DNA of 64,000 nt, from contig NZ_JBHMFD010000013.1 in NCBI RefSeq assembly GCF_042427575.1, forward strand, positions 1-64,000, in the 5' to 3' direction. Every line of letters begins with the position of its first letter. The first letter of the stretch is position 1. Shown here piece after piece: positions 17,783 to 26,174 of this stretch. The translations under genes were made by a program, and so were the position numbers. The notes beneath the pieces were generated by a model that was given only the letters and a program-made list of their open reading frames with translations, was not told the DNA's origin and did not search any database. The stretch is from Bergeyella porcorum (GTDB lineage: Bacteria > Bacteroidota > Bacteroidia > Flavobacteriales > Weeksellaceae).

Positions 17783-18337
17783 TTACTTCACTCTATCTGG
17801 ATTTTGCTTTATGAAAGCGTCCCATCCAGAGTAGGTGTTTTGTTTTTCGGCTTTCCCAGTGTTGAAATAATGGCATACGGCTACTGCTAGTCCATCGGAA
17901 GCATCAAGGTATTTAGTAGGAAATTCTTTCAGGTGGAGGAGGTTTTTGAGCATCCCTGCAACTTGCTCTTTGCTGGCGTTACCATTGCCCGTGATTGCCA
18001 TTTTTACCTTTTTGGGAGAGTATTCTGTGATGGGGATATTGCGATAAAGGCTTGCTGCCATTGCTACGCCTTGGGCTCTTCCCAATTTGAGCATAGATTG
18101 TACATTTTTTCCAAAGAAAGGAGCTTCAAGGGCAACTTCATCAGGGTGGTATTCATCAATCAGAGCCAAGGTTTTTTCAAAAATATATTTAAGTTTGGTT
18201 TCGTGGTTGGGGTATTTTTTTAGAATCAATTCGTGGATGGCTACCAGCTTCATCTGATTGCCTTTTACAGAGATGATGCCAAAGCCCATCACGGTAGTAC
18301 CAGGGTCTATGCCTAAATATATTTTTTCAATTTGCAT
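17783..18337 (-). CDS. ruvC: Holliday junction endonuclease RuvC
   Basis: 184 residues. It resolves four-way DNA junctions in recombination and repair. The RNase H-like acidic residues are visible: Asp11 in GIDPGT, Glu71 in LEAPFF, and Asp145/Asp148 in LDASDGLAVAVCH; the LGRAQGVA and EYSPKKVK motifs are also present. A TAATTTTG box on the minus strand (18349-18342) lies only a few bases from the ATG, so the mRNA is probably leaderless or nearly so. The rest of the RuvAB machinery is not nearby. Confidence 0.96.
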   Translation of the reverse strand: MQIEKIYLGIDPGTTVMGFGIISVKGNQMKLVAIHELILKKYPNHETKLKYIFEKTLALIDEYHPDEVALEAPFFGKNVQSMLKLGRAQGVAMAASLYRNIPITEYSPKKVKMAITGNGNASKEQVAGMLKNLLHLKEFPTKYLDASDGLAVAVCHYFNTGKAEKQNTYSGWDAFIKQNPDRVK

Positions 18338-18545
18338 TTTGCAAAATTAAGGTTTTATCTATTGGGTAGATGATTTTTGGGTGGCAAAATGTTGTTTTAC
18401 CTCTAATGTAGATATCTATAAGCAGTAAAGGATTAAGATGTCAACTTTCTTCCTAAAAACAATTTAATTCCGTCTGAGCTCAATTATTTACTTAAATCAG
18501 TCTAATCGTGAGCTATATTTTGATGAATTTAACTTTTATGAAAAA

Positions 18546-18580
18546 AAAACTAACCGTCTCAATTCCGAGACGGTTAGTTT
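18546..18580 (-). terminator. terminator of secreted protein gene
   Basis: Stem AACTAACCGTCTC/GAGACGGTTAGTT (18548-18560 with 18567-18579). The A run at 18541-18549 becomes a T run on the minus strand. Confidence 0.85.
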
Positions 18581-18591
18581 CATCGTTGTAA

Positions 18592-19359
18592 TTACAAAAT
18601 TCTATAGATTCTAGAGTATGAAGTGCTCATATTTATTTTTGCTTTATTAGGATTTGAAGTACCTGAGTCAGAATTTGTAATTACTCCTATCCCCCCGTAA
18701 GTAAAGTATTCCAATGAGACTAACTCTCCTTTTCTAAGAAACACCGTTCCTGTTGGAGTAAACTGATGAATCATTAAGCCTGTATTATCACCTGTTGGGA
18801 TATAAGAACCTCTATAAATTGATTTTTCTACATAACTTGCTCTGTAGCTAATTGCTGTTGATGGGTTTTTTACACGATATATAACCATCATTTGCATAAA
18901 ACGCCCATCAAAAGTAATCTTATGTGTCTCTGTACTCTTTTCTACTTCAAACCTTACATTTCCGTCTAAATGGTACCAGCCATCTTCTGGTACTACATAT
19001 TCTCCATTATTATTCAGTGTTCCTGTTTTTGTACTTGTAAAGACAATTTTTGTAAAACTATTATTTGGCATATTCTTACCTGATATAGAATCTGTTTTCA
19101 CACCATAAGTAGTTTCAAAAACAGGCGTAAATGTACTTTTGTTGAGTCTTTTTACTACTCCATCTGCATTAGCTACCAAAATGCCAATTGCATCTGTTTC
19201 AGCAGGTGCTTGTAGTCCTTCCATCCTTAGAGGATTTGCAGTACTTTTTATATGCAATGTATTGGTAGGAGATTCTGTGTTTATCCCTACATTCTGAGCG
19301 TTGGCAAATCCTATTATACTTAAAAGACCTACTAATGTTAAATGAATAATTTTTTTCAT
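18592..19359 (-). CDS. secreted protein with VGINTxxP head and C1q/TNF-like end
   Basis: 255 residues. A signal peptide (about 1-21, ending ANAQ) is followed by NVGINTESPTNTLHIK, a head shared by many flavobacterial secreted tail-fibre-like proteins and also present in the protein at 34206-35936. The C-terminal 140 residues have beta-strand patterns (GWYHLDGNVRFEV, VFLRKGELVSLEYFTYGG) that resemble a C1q/TNF-like jelly roll. This is tentative. It is probably an extracellular or surface protein, possibly trimeric. The gene stands alone with its own terminator, next to the IS scar. Confidence 0.65.
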   Translation of the reverse strand: MKKIIHLTLVGLLSIIGFANAQNVGINTESPTNTLHIKSTANPLRMEGLQAPAETDAIGILVANADGVVKRLNKSTFTPVFETTYGVKTDSISGKNMPNNSFTKIVFTSTKTGTLNNNGEYVVPEDGWYHLDGNVRFEVEKSTETHKITFDGRFMQMMVIYRVKNPSTAISYRASYVEKSIYRGSYIPTGDNTGLMIHQFTPTGTVFLRKGELVSLEYFTYGGIGVITNSDSGTSNPNKAKINMSTSYSRIYRIL

Positions 19360-19658
19360 CTGTTTTTATAATTTAAAAAGATTAATAATGGGTGCAAAGA
19401 TACATATTTATCTCAATGTACAGTATTGAATTTTGTTTAAATTTTATAGTTTGATTTTTTTTGGGTGATTTACGCTTCAAAGACTTACTTAAAACCAATT
19501 TTATAAAAAAAAAGATTATTGTATTTTGAGTTGTAATGCATTGTCTTGTAGTATATTGTTGGGTTTTGTGTTTCAATATTTTCTACTGTTATGCAGTAGG
19601 ATTTTACATATTTTATATTGTTTTTTCAACTGCGTAGTCTGGATTTAGCTCATAGAAA

Positions 19659-19934
19659 ATGAAAAAAAGACAAAATTTAACTCTGCTTTTAAGGCTTAGG
19701 TCACCATTGAAGTACTGAAATAAAAACGCTATCAGAGTTGGTCTCTTGTTAGAACTTTTCTCTCTAATCTAGTGGAATCAGGCTTGGAACTGTACGAAGG
19801 GATTAGAGATTTTATTGCAGGATACAACAACCGAAAACATCAAGGCATTAACTATCAAAAACTAAAAGTTTTAATTCAATTTGAACCCAATTATCAACTT
19901 AAATCCGCTTAACTGTGGTCTGATTTTGGGGACA
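19659..19934 (+). pseudogene. IS3-family transposase remnant with right terminal repeat
   Basis: From 19659 the DNA reads like the start of an IS3 OrfA: MKKRQ, then after a frame change KFNSAFKA, a TAG, VTIEVLK, and after another shift KTLSEL. This is followed almost at once by the very end of OrfB: TFLSNLVESGLELYEG, then GYNNRKHQGINY, ending KSA and TAA at 19910-19912. The middle (catalytic DDE core) is gone. The sequence after the stop, to 19934, ends GGGGACA and looks like the IS3-type right inverted repeat (ends in CA). The left end is not recognisable. It is an internally deleted, dead copy. Confidence 0.7.
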
Positions 19935-20040
19935 TCATATGTGTCTTGGTATGTCCGTTTTTAATGATGTTTTTAGAGTGGCAATGCGGACAAATACCCA
20001 CATCACTAACTCTGACAAGGTTTGAAACTCCATATTTTAA
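19935..20040 (-). pseudogene. zinc-ribbon transposase fragment (IS1 InsA-like)
   Basis: On the minus strand the frame reads DVGICPHCHSKNIIKNGH then TKTH, a CPxC zinc-ribbon opening like IS1-family InsA. It is cut exactly at the IS3 remnant's right end (19934), so the IS3 element appears to have inserted into it. Only the first half of the ribbon remains. A sequence resembling the IS1 terminal repeat lies upstream at 20146-20168. Assignment to IS1 is inference from these two marks. Confidence 0.4.
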
Positions 20041-20128
20041 GCCTTATTTTTGGGAATAAAAATACTAAAAGAATAGGATATCCCTATTCTTTTAGAAATG
20101 ATTTTATATTGTTAATCAATGGGTTATG

Positions 20129-20168
20129 CTTTATTTTTTTGCCCATCACTAACTTTGAAACATTACCA
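20129..20168 (-). mobile_element. IS1-like terminal sequence, copy A
   Basis: The minus strand from 20168 reads GGTAATGTTTCAAAGTTAGT, then GATG; it matches the start of the E. coli IS1 inverted repeat at about 17 of 23 positions (remembered sequence). The same 40 bp recurs at 20687-20727. Confidence 0.45.
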
Positions 20169-20175
20169 TATCTAT

Positions 20176-20532
20176 TTACAAAATTGTATCAACCCACACA
20201 TCTTCATACCCTTTATCATCTATTAAAAATCTACTTTGAGGAGGCAATCCCAGATATTTTATAATATCAGGGTAAATATCATACAGATGTATAATATGCA
20301 TTGGCTCAAAAAAGTCATCAGAACTATCATATTCTCCTGCCCATATATACCAACCACAAGTATCTCCTTCAGGATTATGTCGTAACCCATTTATAGGCAT
20401 TTTTCCACTATTTATATTTTTTGATATTCCTACTTTTAACCAAACATCTGTATGATAATATTCTAAATCATACCTTTTACAAATTTCTTGTTGCTCTAAA
20501 ATGATTTTATCAATTTCCATTAGTTCTTTCAT
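20176..20532 (-). CDS. putative Imm33-like immunity protein
   Basis: 118 residues with no signal peptide. The core GDTCGWYIWAGEYDSSDDFF, then PMHIIHL, YLGLPPQSRFLID and GYEDVWVD, resembles small immunity proteins of the Imm33-like type that neutralise polymorphic toxins. The assignment comes from memory of the family and was not searched. Its start overlaps by 23 nt the end of a broken coding remnant (20510-20729). That is the usual toxin-then-immunity order, supporting the call. IS1-like ends flank it at 20168 and 20727. Confidence 0.55.
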   Translation of the reverse strand: MKELMEIDKIILEQQEICKRYDLEYYHTDVWLKVGISKNINSGKMPINGLRHNPEGDTCGWYIWAGEYDSSDDFFEPMHIIHLYDIYPDIIKYLGLPPQSRFLIDDKGYEDVWVDTIL

Positions 20533-20729
20533 TTATTCTTCTTTTCATTTCTTGTGAATATTTACTTATTTCTGCACCTTGCTTACTTGAACAAGTTGGG
20601 CATTGTTTTACTTACAGAATGTTCATCTACAAATGTTTCTCCAAAGGCAATGTATTCCGTATTTTTTCTTTAATGAACGCCTACACTTTTTATTTTTTTA
20701 TCTATCACTAAATTTGAAACATTACCAAT
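20510..20729 (-). pseudogene. frameshifted remnant, possibly a toxin C-terminus
   Basis: Minus-strand reading gives NTEYIAFGETFVDEHSVSK, a one-base shift in an A run, then QCPTCSSKQGAEISKYSQEM and KRRINERTNGN ending TGA at 20512-20510. That stop lies inside the immunity-like gene. The upstream part contains an in-frame TAA and merges into the IS1-like end. A CPxC pair and the overlap with an immunity-like gene suggest the tail of a polymorphic nuclease toxin, but no family is recognised with confidence. Confidence 0.4.
20687..20727 (-). mobile_element. IS1-like terminal sequence, copy B
   Basis: This is nearly identical to copy A (20129-20168) and in the same orientation, with the same abrupt outer boundary at TGGTAATG. 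It appears as a solo end about 40 bp long. Confidence 0.45.
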
Positions 20730-20810
20730 TTTTAGGGAACATTATAATACAATATTTGCTTTATATCTAGAATGTCAAAAATTTAAAGACTTCTTTAATA
20801 AAAATGATTG

Positions 20811-21158
20811 CTATTTGGATAGTATTTTTTTTAGTTTATCATTAGGAACAATTTCTACATAACCTGATTCAATATATTCCTCATTAAATCCAAAGGATAA
20901 TATTAGACTGTCTTTCCTACTACCAATAGAATAATTATAATACTCTACATTTGCCTGATTTGGATCCTCCTTGTTTATAAAAGATATGGTTTTATTGTAG
21001 ATTTTATGCCTCACAAGCCAGTCATTGATCTCCTTTTCAGCAATATTTTTTTTATATGCCTCGCTTGGCTGTTGTTGCTTAAATATAAATTTTTGGAAAA
21101 TAAAAAAAACAGCTGCAGCCATAATAAATATTATAAAAAAGTCTTTTTTCATTGTCAT
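20811..21158 (-). CDS. small membrane-anchored protein of unknown function
   Basis: 115 residues from the ATG at 21158 (an upstream TTG at 21170 or the ATG at 21152 are alternatives). One N-terminal transmembrane helix (KDFFIIFIMAAAVFFIFQKFIF) is followed by a hydrophilic, probably periplasmic domain of about 85 residues. No family is recognised. It lies in the IS/toxin-immunity scar between icmF and the broken toxin remnant, so it may be another accessory (possibly immunity-type) gene. This is inference from position only. Confidence 0.55.
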   Translation of the reverse strand: MTMKKDFFIIFIMAAAVFFIFQKFIFKQQQPSEAYKKNIAEKEINDWLVRHKIYNKTISFINKEDPNQANVEYYNYSIGSRKDSLILSFGFNEEYIESGYVEIVPNDKLKKILSK

Positions 21159-21175
21159 TTTGTTTTTCAACTTTA

Positions 21176-21200
21176 ACTTGTGGCTGATTTTTGGGGGACA
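21176..21200 (+). mobile_element. solo IS end resembling the IS3 right repeat
   Basis: 21176-21200 reads like the right end of the IS3 remnant at 19912-19934 (TGTGG..TGATTTT..GGGGACA), with small indels. It stops 6 bp before the icmF stop codon. No transposase sequence remains beside it. Confidence 0.4.
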
Positions 21201-21205
21201 TTATA

Positions 21206-24200
21206 TTACATATTCCTTCTATACTTTCCTCCCACCTCAAAGAGGGCGTTGGTAATCTGTCCAAGGGAGCAGTATTTTACCGCTTCCATCATCACGGCAA
21301 ACAAGTTCTCCTGATTTATCGCTGCCAATTGCAATTGATGAAGGAGTTCTGCTGCTTTGTCTTCATTTACTTTATGGAAATTGGTAAGACTATCAATTTG
21401 TTGCTGTTTCTCCTCCTCGGTAGAGCGAATCACCTCTCCCGGCAATACCGTAGGTGAACCATCTTTTCCAAGGAAGGTATTTACCCCAATGATAGGATAT
21501 TCTCCCGTATGTTTCAGCATTTCGTAGTGCATACTTTCTTCTTGTATTTTAGAGCGTTGATACATTGTTTCCATTGCTCCAAGAACGCCACCTCTCTCGG
21601 TGATTCTATCAAACTCTGCATATACAGCTTCTTCTACCAAGTCGGTCAATTCTTCTATGATGAAAGACCCTTGCAGTGGATTTTCATTTTTCGCCAGACC
21701 TAATTCTTTATTAATGATGAGCTGAATTGCCATTGCTCTCCTTACCGATTCTTCCGTAGGCGTGGTGATGGCCTCGTCATAAGCGTTGGTGTGTAGGGAG
21801 TTGCAATTGTCATAAATAGCATATAATGCCTGAAGTGTCGTTCTGATATCGTTAAAATCAATTTCCTGAGCGTGAAGTGAGCGACCAGAAGTTTGAATGT
21901 GGTATTTTAACATTTGTGAGCGTTCATCGGCTCCGTATTTCATTTTCATTGCCTTTGCCCAAATTCTTCTTGCCACTCTTCCGATAACAGAATATTCTGG
22001 GTCTATACCATTGGAGAAGAAGAACGAAAGGTTGGGTGCAAAATCATTAATGTTCATTCCTCGGCTGAGGTAATATTCCACATAAGTAAATCCATTAGCG
22101 AGGGTAAACGCTAGCTGTGAGATAGGATTGGCTCCCGCCTCTGCAATGTGATATCCAGAAATGGAAACCGAATAGAAATTTCGTACCTTATTATTGATGA
22201 AATATTCCTGAACATCGCCCATTAGCCTCAATGCAAATTCTGTGGAGAAAATGCAAGTGTTTTGGGCTTGGTCTTCTTTTAGGATGTCGGCTTGTACGGT
22301 TCCTCTTACGGTGGCAATGGTTTCGGCTTTTATTTTATTATAGACATCTGCTGCTAAAATTTCATCTCCCGTTAAACCGAGAAGTCTAAGTCCTAGCCCA
22401 TTGTTGGAAGGTGGTAGTTTTCCGTGGTAAACGGGTCTTTTCAGTCCTTTATCATCGTATTTGGCTTTAAGTTTCTGTTCTACTTTGTCCCAAAGCTGAT
22501 GCTCTTCGATGTATTTCTCGCAATTTTGGTCAATGGCGGCATTCATAAAGAAAGCCAAAAGCATTGGGGCAGGGCCATTGATGGTCATAGAAACCGAAGT
22601 AAGAGCATTGATGAGGTCAAACCCTGAATAGAGTTTTTTAGCATCGTTCAAAGTGGCGATGGATACCCCAGCATTTCCTATTTTCCCATAGATATCTGGA
22701 GGTAGGGCAGGGTCTTGCCCGTAAAGTGTAACGCTATCAAACGCTGTGGAAAGTCTTTTGGCGGGCATCTCCGCAGATACATAGTGAAATCTTCGGTTGG
22801 TTCTTTCTGGTCCACCTTCTCCCGCGAACATTCTCGTAGGGTCTTCTCCTGTTCTTTTAAAAGGGTAAATTCCTGCGGTGTAAGGGAAATAACCAGGTAG
22901 ATTTTCTTGTCCTTTCCATTGGATAAGGTCGCCCCAATCGCTGTATTTCGGTAAAGCGATTTTAGGAATTTTCAAGTGAGAAAGGCTTTCGGTTTTGGTC
23001 TGAACCTTAATTTCTTTTCCTCTTACAAAGTAAGAAAATTCATCTTGGGACAGTTGTTCTTTGGTTTTATCCCAATTTTTGAGGAAGTCGATATTCTCTT
23101 GTGAGAGCTCTTTTTCTATTTTTTGATAAGCAGCATTCAGTTCCTCGTGTGTGGTAATGATATTTCTTACGCCATTGATTTGATAGAGTTGGCGTGCTAG
23201 TTCGGCTTGTTTCTTCACCGTTTCATCGTACTGATGATTGTTTTCTACAATTTCAGAAAGATATCTTACGCGTTTAGGAGGGATAATGGTAGCCTCTTCC
23301 GAAGTGTTTTGTTCTACATAGGTGAGCAACTGAAGGGTTGGGAATTTTTCATTAACCTTTTCTATTAGTGTGTTGTAGAGTTCGGTAGTTCCCCAATCGT
23401 TAAACTGACTGGCTTTTGTGGCAAAAACAGGCATTGCTTCCAATGGTTCTGTAAAGCGGTTGTGGTTGCGTTGGTATTGTTTGCGAACAGCTTGTAGAGC
23501 ATCTAGGGCTCCTCTCTTATCTGATTTGTTGAGGGCGATAAGATCGGCGTAATCCAGCATATCAATTTTTTCTAATTGGGTAGAAGCACCATATTCAGGT
23601 GTCATCACATAGAGAGAAACATCTGCAATATCGGTGATTTCTGAACCGCTTTGTCCAATCCCTGAGGTTTCTAGGATAATCACATCTGGATTAGAAATTT
23701 TGAGAACATTGAGTGCGGAATGAATATGTGGCGACACGGAAACATTGTTCTCTCGCGTAGCCATAGAACGCATATAGACGCGGGCATCGTGGATGGCATT
23801 CATTCGAATTCTGTCGCCAAGGAGAGCACCGCCTGTTTTCTTTTTAGAAGGGTCTATGGAGATGATGGCGATTTTCTTATCTGGATTGGCTCTTAGGAAG
23901 CGTCTTACCAATTCGTCTGTGAGGGAAGATTTACCAGCACCTCCCGTTCCTGTAATCCCGATAATGGGAATGTTTTTTTGCTGAGCTTTCTCTGTGATTT
24001 CAGCAACGAGGTTTTCATCGGAGAAATTTTCTACTGCGGAGATGATTTCCGAAATGGATTTTGAATTTTCAAAGCTGATATTTTCAAGGTCTTTCGTGGT
24101 GATGTGTTTTCCAGTTGGGAAATCGGATTTTTGCACCAAATCATTAATCATTCCTTGTAGTCCCATTTCTCTGCCGTCGTCTGGCGAGTAGATTTTGGTG

Positions 24201-24550
24201 ATGCCATAGTCCATCAGGTCTTTGATCTCTTCTGGTAAGATAACGCCACCGCCGCCGCCAAAGATTTGGATTTGGGGAGCACCTTTTTCGCGGAGCAGGT
24301 CATAGATGTATTTAAAGTATTCGTTATGTCCTCCTTGGTATGAGGTAAGGGCAATGGCATTGGCATCTTCCTGAATGGCGGTATTTACCACTTCTTCAGC
24401 GGATTTATCGTGCCCGAGGTGAATGACTTCGCATCCCGTAGCTTGGATGATTCTACGCATAATATTAATGGCAGCATCGTGCCCATCAAAAAGAGCTGCT
24501 GCCGTTACAATGCGGACTTTATTTTGAGGTTGATATTTAGGTGTTTCCAT
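21206..24550 (-). CDS. icmF: fused B12-dependent acyl-CoA mutase (IcmF type)
   Basis: 1114 residues from the ATG at 24550 (METPKYQPQNK). A longer frame reaches 24721 but crosses the promoter. Three parts in order: a cobalamin-binding domain (about 10-140, AALFDGHDAAINIMRR with the B12-ligand His); a MeaB/ArgK-like GTPase chaperone domain (about 190-420, P-loop GTGGAGKSS and NKSD); and the mutase TIM-barrel subunit (about 500-1100, RRFHYVSAEMPAKRLSTAFD). This fusion defines IcmF, which interconverts isobutyryl-CoA and n-butyryl-CoA or related branched acyl-CoAs. The substrate cannot be fixed from sequence by eye. An IS end abuts its stop codon. Confidence 0.9.
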   Translation of the reverse strand: METPKYQPQNKVRIVTAAALFDGHDAAINIMRRIIQATGCEVIHLGHDKSAEEVVNTAIQEDANAIALTSYQGGHNEYFKYIYDLLREKGAPQIQIFGGGGGVILPEEIKDLMDYGITKIYSPDDGREMGLQGMINDLVQKSDFPTGKHITTKDLENISFENSKSISEIISAVENFSDENLVAEITEKAQQKNIPIIGITGTGGAGKSSLTDELVRRFLRANPDKKIAIISIDPSKKKTGGALLGDRIRMNAIHDARVYMRSMATRENNVSVSPHIHSALNVLKISNPDVIILETSGIGQSGSEITDIADVSLYVMTPEYGASTQLEKIDMLDYADLIALNKSDKRGALDALQAVRKQYQRNHNRFTEPLEAMPVFATKASQFNDWGTTELYNTLIEKVNEKFPTLQLLTYVEQNTSEEATIIPPKRVRYLSEIVENNHQYDETVKKQAELARQLYQINGVRNIITTHEELNAAYQKIEKELSQENIDFLKNWDKTKEQLSQDEFSYFVRGKEIKVQTKTESLSHLKIPKIALPKYSDWGDLIQWKGQENLPGYFPYTAGIYPFKRTGEDPTRMFAGEGGPERTNRRFHYVSAEMPAKRLSTAFDSVTLYGQDPALPPDIYGKIGNAGVSIATLNDAKKLYSGFDLINALTSVSMTINGPAPMLLAFFMNAAIDQNCEKYIEEHQLWDKVEQKLKAKYDDKGLKRPVYHGKLPPSNNGLGLRLLGLTGDEILAADVYNKIKAETIATVRGTVQADILKEDQAQNTCIFSTEFALRLMGDVQEYFINNKVRNFYSVSISGYHIAEAGANPISQLAFTLANGFTYVEYYLSRGMNINDFAPNLSFFFSNGIDPEYSVIGRVARRIWAKAMKMKYGADERSQMLKYHIQTSGRSLHAQEIDFNDIRTTLQALYAIYDNCNSLHTNAYDEAITTPTEESVRRAMAIQLIINKELGLAKNENPLQGSFIIEELTDLVEEAVYAEFDRITERGGVLGAMETMYQRSKIQEESMHYEMLKHTGEYPIIGVNTFLGKDGSPTVLPGEVIRSTEEEKQQQIDSLTNFHKVNEDKAAELLHQLQLAAINQENLFAVMMEAVKYCSLGQITNALFEVGGKYRRNM

Positions 24551-24581
24551 TTTATTTTTTTTATTATTCTGTATGTTTTTC

Positions 24582-24589
24582 CAAATATA
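24582..24589 (-). promoter_or_regulatory. -7 box of icmF promoter
   Basis: The minus strand reads TATATTTG, 32 bp before the icmF ATG, which supports the start at 24550. Confidence 0.55.
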
Positions 24590-24643
24590 ATAAATTTTTA
24601 GAATAGTGAAATGTTGTTTTATGAGAGGAGTGTTTATTTTAAT

Positions 24644-24651
24644 TATCTTTG
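24644..24651 (+). promoter_or_regulatory. -7 box of small membrane protein promoter
   Basis: TATCTTTG, 15 bp before the ATG at 24666. An upstream in-frame ATG at 24606 lies before this promoter and is therefore unlikely to be used. Confidence 0.6.
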
Positions 24652-24665
24652 CAAAAAGACATTTT

Positions 24666-24998
24666 ATGCAAAAGGCATTGATATATTTGGTAATAGGGAC
24701 AGTGCTTAGTTTTGTTTTCAATCATTATGTTTCTGGAAATGGAGCTTGGTGGGTAGATTGGTATTACGGTTTGGCGTTTGGGCTGGGCTGGGCAATGGCA
24801 TATTTCGTAGATGAACCACAGTGGCAGCTGTCTAAGAAAATGGGAGTATCCTTCATTGGAGTAGGGATTCTATTGTTGATAGGTTTTGCTTTTTTTAATT
24901 TTGAAATTGCGGTGCCTTCTATCATTCGTTTTTCTACGGTATTTGTGGCATATTATCTCATTGCCAGTTTTAGAGAAAGTAAATCATTGAGAAAATAG
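24666..24998 (+). CDS. small polytopic inner-membrane protein
   Basis: 110 residues from the ATG at 24666. Four hydrophobic segments are visible (about 4-20, 30-48, 60-77 and 83-101), with WWVDWYYGLAFGLGWAMAYFVDEPQW between. No enzyme motif is seen and no family name is recognised. It is divergent from icmF, and the two share a 115-bp promoter region. It is probably a conserved flavobacterial membrane protein of unknown role. Confidence 0.75.
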   Translation: MQKALIYLVIGTVLSFVFNHYVSGNGAWWVDWYYGLAFGLGWAMAYFVDEPQWQLSKKMGVSFIGVGILLLIGFAFFNFEIAVPSIIRFSTVFVAYYLIASFRESKSLRK

Positions 24999-25090
24999 AA
25001 TTTTTCCTCCTTCTTCTTTCTTTCCAGATTAATCACTCATCACTCCAAAAGGATTTTCAAAATAAATTTTTTCAATTCAAAAAATAATTG

Positions 25091-25098
25091 TACCTTTG
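25091..25098 (+). promoter_or_regulatory. -7 box of rplM operon promoter
   Basis: TACCTTTG. Transcription would start near 25104, ruling out the frame start at 25096. Confidence 0.65.
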
Positions 25099-25143
25099 CA
25101 CACCCTTATTGGGAAAATTATGTTTAACCGTAAACGAAAAAGT

Positions 25144-25599
25144 GTGAATACATTAAGTTACAAAACTATTTCAGCGAACAAAGCTACTGCTAGAAAAGAA
25201 TGGGTTGTGGTAGACGCTGAAGGACAGCCGTTAGGAAGATTGGCTTCTACGGTTGCAAAGATTTTGAGAGGTAAGCACAAAACTAACTTTACACCGCATG
25301 TAGATTGTGGTGATAATGTGATTGTTTTGAATGCTGGAAAGATTACTCTTTCAGGAAACAAGTGGGCTGATAAGACTTACATTTGGCATACTGGATATCC
25401 AGGTGGTCAGAAGTCTCAGACAGCTGAGGAGCTTTTGAAAAAGAATCCATTGAGAATTTTGGAGAAATCTGTAAAAGGGATGTTGCCTAAAAACAGATTG
25501 GGTGCTGCAATCTTGAAAAACCTTTATTTATACGAAGGTTCTGAGCATAAGCACGAAGCTCAACAGCCAAAAACTATTAATATTAACGAATTCAAATAA
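25144..25599 (+). CDS. rplM: 50S ribosomal protein L13
   Basis: 151 residues from a GTG at 25144, giving MNTLSYKTISANKAT as in related L13 proteins. An ATG at 25120 in the same frame would add eight residues (MFNRKRKS) and cannot be excluded. Family features: EWVVVDAEGQPLGRLAS, ILRGKHKTNFTPHVDCGD, and GMLPKNRLG near the end. It is first gene of the rplM-rpsI pair; rpsI starts 6 bp downstream. The protein is part of the large ribosomal subunit. Confidence 0.93.
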   Translation: MNTLSYKTISANKATARKEWVVVDAEGQPLGRLASTVAKILRGKHKTNFTPHVDCGDNVIVLNAGKITLSGNKWADKTYIWHTGYPGGQKSQTAEELLKKNPLRILEKSVKGMLPKNRLGAAILKNLYLYEGSEHKHEAQQPKTININEFK

Positions 25600-25604
25600 T
25601 TAAT

Positions 25605-25991
25605 ATGTCTACAGTTCATAAAATAGGAAGAAGAAAAACTTCAGTAGCAAGAGTTTATGTGAAGCCAGGAGCTGGTAATATCACAGTGAACGGAAAAGAT
25701 GCTAAGGAGTATTTCTCTACAGATGTAATGGTTTACAAGCTTAACCAGCCTTTCGCTCTTACCGAAACTGCAGGGCAGTACGATGTTACTGTGAATGTTT
25801 TCGGAGGTGGAAATACAGGACAAGCAGAAGCAATTAGATTAGGAATTTCAAGAGCTTTGTGCGAAATCAACGCAGAGTTCAGATTGGCTCTTAAGCCTCA
25901 CGGCTTGCTTACAAGAGATTCAAGAATGGTGGAAAGAAAGAAACCAGGACAGAAGAAAGCAAGAAAGAGATTCCAATTCTCTAAGCGTTAA
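25605..25991 (+). CDS. rpsI: 30S ribosomal protein S9
   Basis: 128 residues, the usual length. MSTVHKIGRRKTSVARVYVKPG and the C-terminal RDSRMVERKKPGQKKARKRFQFSKR (here in parts, RKRFQFSKR at the end) are diagnostic; the final basic tail contacts tRNA in the P site. It is co-transcribed with rplM. Confidence 0.97.
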   Translation: MSTVHKIGRRKTSVARVYVKPGAGNITVNGKDAKEYFSTDVMVYKLNQPFALTETAGQYDVTVNVFGGGNTGQAEAIRLGISRALCEINAEFRLALKPHGLLTRDSRMVERKKPGQKKARKRFQFSKR

Positions 25992-26174
25992 TATTGCAGC
26001 AAGCTTATTATCCATTATAAAAAAAATATTAATTCGCTTCAGAGCTTAAAAGCCTATCGCTGATAGCTCAAAGCCAATAATTGCCCGTTATGTTTAGCAT
26101 CCAAACGCTTCTCCCATCTATAGAAGCTGTTGATTGCTTAAAAAGCGGAAAGTAAACTAACAAAAAGAAAAAAC
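25992..26174 (+). promoter_or_regulatory. rpsI-rpsB spacer, possible S2 leader
   Basis: A 183-bp gap with short inverted repeats (for example AGCCTATC and GATAGCT near 26049-26067). It also contains an AGCTTAAA(A)GCC-type motif that recurs near 56275. It could hold a leader for rpsB or a dispersed repeat. No clear TAnnTTTG box is seen. Confidence 0.35.

Noticed and set aside
19382..19576. 64-codon minus-strand frame upstream of the secreted protein gene
   Set aside because: It is low-complexity and AT-rich, with no start signal or homology that I recognise.
24551..24721. 57-codon extension of icmF
   Set aside because: It crosses the icmF promoter box (24589-24582) and the start of a divergent gene, and the B12 domain begins right after the ATG at 24550.
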